8,663 nt of DNA from Candidatus Benthicola azotiphorus (lineage in GTDB: Bacteria > Gemmatimonadota > Gemmatimonadetes > Palauibacterales > Palauibacteraceae), in NCBI GenBank assembly GCA_947581745.1, contig CANPVW010000295.1, forward strand, positions 1 through 8,663, given 5' to 3'. Positions 6,880 to 8,663 of this stretch are shown one piece after another. How positions within the stretch are numbered: position 1 is the stretch's first letter; each line of letters begins with the position of its first letter. A model generated the notes under the pieces. The model searched no databases. It saw only the letters and a program-made list of their open reading frames with translations, and was not told the origin of the DNA. A program made the position numbers and the translations under genes.

Positions 6880-8394
6880 GTGGACCGGAGATCCGACCGA
6901 GTCATCCGGTGGCTGCTTCCCACGTTGGGAGCGCTGCTGGTCGTCGCCGCGTACGTCTTCACCCTGTTTCTCCGCGGTGGCTCCCTGTTCGCGGGAGACG
7001 GAGATCCCGGGCGTCACATCCGGGTCGGAAGCTACATCCTCGAGCACCGGGCCATCCCGCATGTCGACGTGTTTTCGCACACCATGCGCGGACAGCATTT
7101 CATTCCCTTCGAATGGCTCTCCGAAGTCCTTGCCGCCGCGGCACACGCGATCGCCGGCCTGGCCGGCGTCGCCGTTCTGACCGCAGCGCTGTTTGCAGCT
7201 ACGGTCGGCGTGGTCTACGTGGCCATCCGGAGGTCGGGTGTGCCGGCTCCGATCGCCTTCGCCTTCGGTTTCCTGACGCTGATCCTGACCGCGATCCACC
7301 TGCACCCCAGGCCGCACATGTTCACGACGGCCTTGCTCGCCGTGTTCAGCCTGGTGCTGCTCGAAGTCAGGCGAGGCGCTCCCCGGCGGTGGCTCCTGGC
7401 GCTCCCGGTGCTGATGGCCGCGTGGGTCAACCTGCATGGTGGGTTTCTGGTCGGCTTCATCCTGCTCGGAGCCTTCGCGTCAGACGCCGTCGTACGGTGG
7501 ACGCGAGACCGGCAATCGGCTGAGAGCCGGACGATGTCGTTGCTTCTGCTCGCGACCCTCGCGGCCTGTCTCCTCGTCTCGCTCGCGAACCCCGCCGGCT
7601 GGCGAGTCTGGCCTCATGCCATTGGGTATCTCCGACTGACCTGGCTGATCGACTTCACGCAAGAGTACAAGTCGCCGGACTTCCACAATACTCTGGTCAA
7701 GATCTTCCTCCTCTCCTTGCTGCTCGGCACCGGAGTCCTCGGCCTCGTCCGATCCCGAATCGATCCACTCGGCCTCGGGCTGTGGCTGCTGTTCATGGCG
7801 TTCGCGCTCCACTCGGTGAGAAACGTCCCGTTGTTCGCCGTCGTCTGCATGCCATGGCTCGCTTCCTGGACCTGCCAGGCACTGCGCGAACGGCCCGACG
7901 GCAGAGGAATGCGATTCTGGAACTGGGCGGTCGGCGTCCAGCGGGCTGACACGCTCGTCGTCGGCTGGCCCGTGGCGCTGCTTGCGTTACTCCTGCTCAC
8001 GCGCGTGGCCGTCGCTCCGGGTTGGAAAGATGAGTTCGCGTTCGCGCCGGACGTGTTCCCCGTCGCCGCCGTGGCGGAGCTCCAGTCTTCGAATTTCGTT
8101 CCGCCGGGACCGGTCTACAACGAGTTCCGCTGGGGCGGCTATCTTCTCTACGCATGGCCCGAAGTACCTGTCTTCATAGACGGCCAGACCGACTTCTACG
8201 GCGAGAAGCTGACTCAGGAATATCGGGGTATCAGGTTCATCGAACCGGGTTGGAGGCTACGGCTGCGAGAGAGGAACGTGGCCTGGGTGATGGTCCCGCC
8301 AACGGCACCGCTCGCCGGCGCTCTGGCACTCCTCGATGACTGGGACCTGCGCTACTCGGACTCGACCGCCGTCGTCTGGGTGCGGAAGAACTGA
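6880..8394 (+). CDS. Polytopic membrane protein, GT-C type glycosyltransferase-like
   Basis: This 504-residue protein has a membrane segment at about 12-31, then a conserved loop, then roughly eight to ten further hydrophobic segments (about 82-390), and a soluble C-terminal part of about 100 residues. The first loop holds GDGDPGRHIRVGSYIL (39-54), IPHVDVFSHT (59-68) and PFEWLSEV (76-83). Acidic residues here (D40, D42, D63, E78) are placed like the catalytic acids of GT-C lipid-linked sugar transferases. The C-terminal part starts with YNEFRWGGYLLYAWP (413-427) and VFIDGQTDFYG (431-441), a motif pair found in a widespread uncharacterised membrane family. The donor and acceptor cannot be told. 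The GTG at 6880 is the only start before the first membrane segment. It lies 2 nt after the AAA+ stop with only a weak purine run (GAAGAA) upstream, suggesting coupled translation. The gene could also be unrelated to pili and simply share the transcript. Confidence 0.8.
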   Translation: MDRRSDRVIRWLLPTLGALLVVAAYVFTLFLRGGSLFAGDGDPGRHIRVGSYILEHRAIPHVDVFSHTMRGQHFIPFEWLSEVLAAAAHAIAGLAGVAVLTAALFAATVGVVYVAIRRSGVPAPIAFAFGFLTLILTAIHLHPRPHMFTTALLAVFSLVLLEVRRGAPRRWLLALPVLMAAWVNLHGGFLVGFILLGAFASDAVVRWTRDRQSAESRTMSLLLLATLAACLLVSLANPAGWRVWPHAIGYLRLTWLIDFTQEYKSPDFHNTLVKIFLLSLLLGTGVLGLVRSRIDPLGLGLWLLFMAFALHSVRNVPLFAVVCMPWLASWTCQALRERPDGRGMRFWNWAVGVQRADTLVVGWPVALLALLLLTRVAVAPGWKDEFAFAPDVFPVAAVAELQSSNFVPPGPVYNEFRWGGYLLYAWPEVPVFIDGQTDFYGEKLTQEYRGIRFIEPGWRLRLRERNVAWVMVPPTAPLAGALALLDDWDLRYSDSTAVVWVRKN

Positions 8395-8663
8395 CCGTCC
8401 CGCTCGTACACTCGCCACCGGCCCAGCCGCTCCCCGGGAGCGTACCGCGAGATCTCTCGACTGGCCAGCGAATCCTGCCCGAGATAAGCCAGGTAGTCGA
8501 ATCGGCCCCCCAGAGCCGGTTCGTATTCGGTGTCTACGAGGACGACGTCGGGCTCGTATCTCGACAGGTCCGCCACCAGGTCGCCGAAGAATCGCCGCTC
8601 TGACTCGCCCATCGAAGCGGGGTCTCGGAGTAACACCGCGTCTCCCGGCTCGCCCTCGCCGGC
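8352..8663 (-). CDS. C-terminal fragment of an unidentified protein, possibly a membrane glycosyltransferase (5' end outside window)
   Basis: A minus-strand frame is open from the right edge to a TAG at 8354-8352, about 103 residues. The GTG at 8636-8634 is probably an internal valine, because the frame continues upstream to the edge (AGEGEPGDAVLLRDP). The residues read like a soluble alpha/beta C-terminal domain: DAVLL near the start, YEPDVVLVDTEYEP in the middle, and RYAPGERLGRWRVYERDGQF close to the end. A final strand of the form G-x-W-x-VY-x-R is common at the C-termini of large PMT/GT-C type membrane sugar transferases, so that is my best guess. No membrane segment or catalytic motif is visible in this piece. 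Composition is protein-like, unlike the antisense shadows elsewhere in the window. It converges on the GT-C-like gene and overlaps it by 43 bp. Confidence 0.6.
   Translation of the reverse strand, partial: AGEGEPGDAVLLRDPASMGESERRFFGDLVADLSRYEPDVVLVDTEYEPALGGRFDYLAYLGQDSLASREISRYAPGERLGRWRVYERDGQFFRTQTTAVESE

Noticed and set aside
6783..7523. A + strand open frame of 246 codons overlapping the AAA+ end and the GT-C-like gene
   Set aside because: It is rich in Arg, Pro, Ser and Gly with no domain. The overlapping frame carries the conserved loop motifs and membrane segments.
8429..8441. A GC-rich inverted repeat (GCTCCC...GGGAGC) as a terminator between the convergent genes
   Set aside because: The loop would be a single base, no T-run follows on either strand, and it lies inside the minus-strand coding frame.

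Overview
The window is a high-GC, gene-dense stretch of a bacterial chromosome carrying the central part of a Tad (tight adherence, type IVc) pilus assembly locus. The outer-membrane secretin shows that the organism has two membranes. The GC-rich third codon positions, the CpaE with a receiver-like N-terminus, and a winged-helix AAA+ ATPase next to the Tad genes fit a free-living bacterium of the Gemmatimonadota, Eisenbacteria, Acidobacteriota or myxobacterial kind. I cannot fix the phylum from sequence alone.

Layout, all on the + strand to 8394: 1-470 is the C-terminal end of a CpaC/RcpA secretin, cut by the window edge. 517-1767 is CpaE/TadZ, 1764-3176 the CpaF/TadA motor ATPase, 3189-4178 TadB and 4178-5101 TadC, the two inner-membrane platform proteins. 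5101-5499 is a small DUF192 protein and 5489-6877 a winged-helix plus AAA+ ATPase of unknown function. 6880-8394 is a polytopic membrane protein resembling GT-C type glycosyltransferases. On the - strand, 8352-8663 is the C-terminal end of another gene that enters from the right edge and overlaps the GT-C-like gene tail to tail by 43 bp.

From cpaE to 8394 the genes overlap or lie at most 12 nt apart (junctions ATGA, TGATG and TAGTG), so they are probably one translationally coupled operon. The first five encode the classical machine: secretin channel, positioning ATPase, motor and platform. The last three are accessory: a DUF192 protein and an AAA+ remodelling-type ATPase tightly coupled to each other, then a putative membrane glycosyltransferase. 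Pilins, the prepilin peptidase, CpaB, TadD and the TadE/F pseudopilins are not in this window. CpaB and the pilin would normally lie upstream.

I saw no tRNA, rRNA, CRISPR array, insertion sequence or convincing terminator. The only non-coding gap above 15 bp is 471-516. The most interesting part is the DUF192/AAA+/GT-C tail of the operon, whose role in Tad pili is, as far as I know, not defined.
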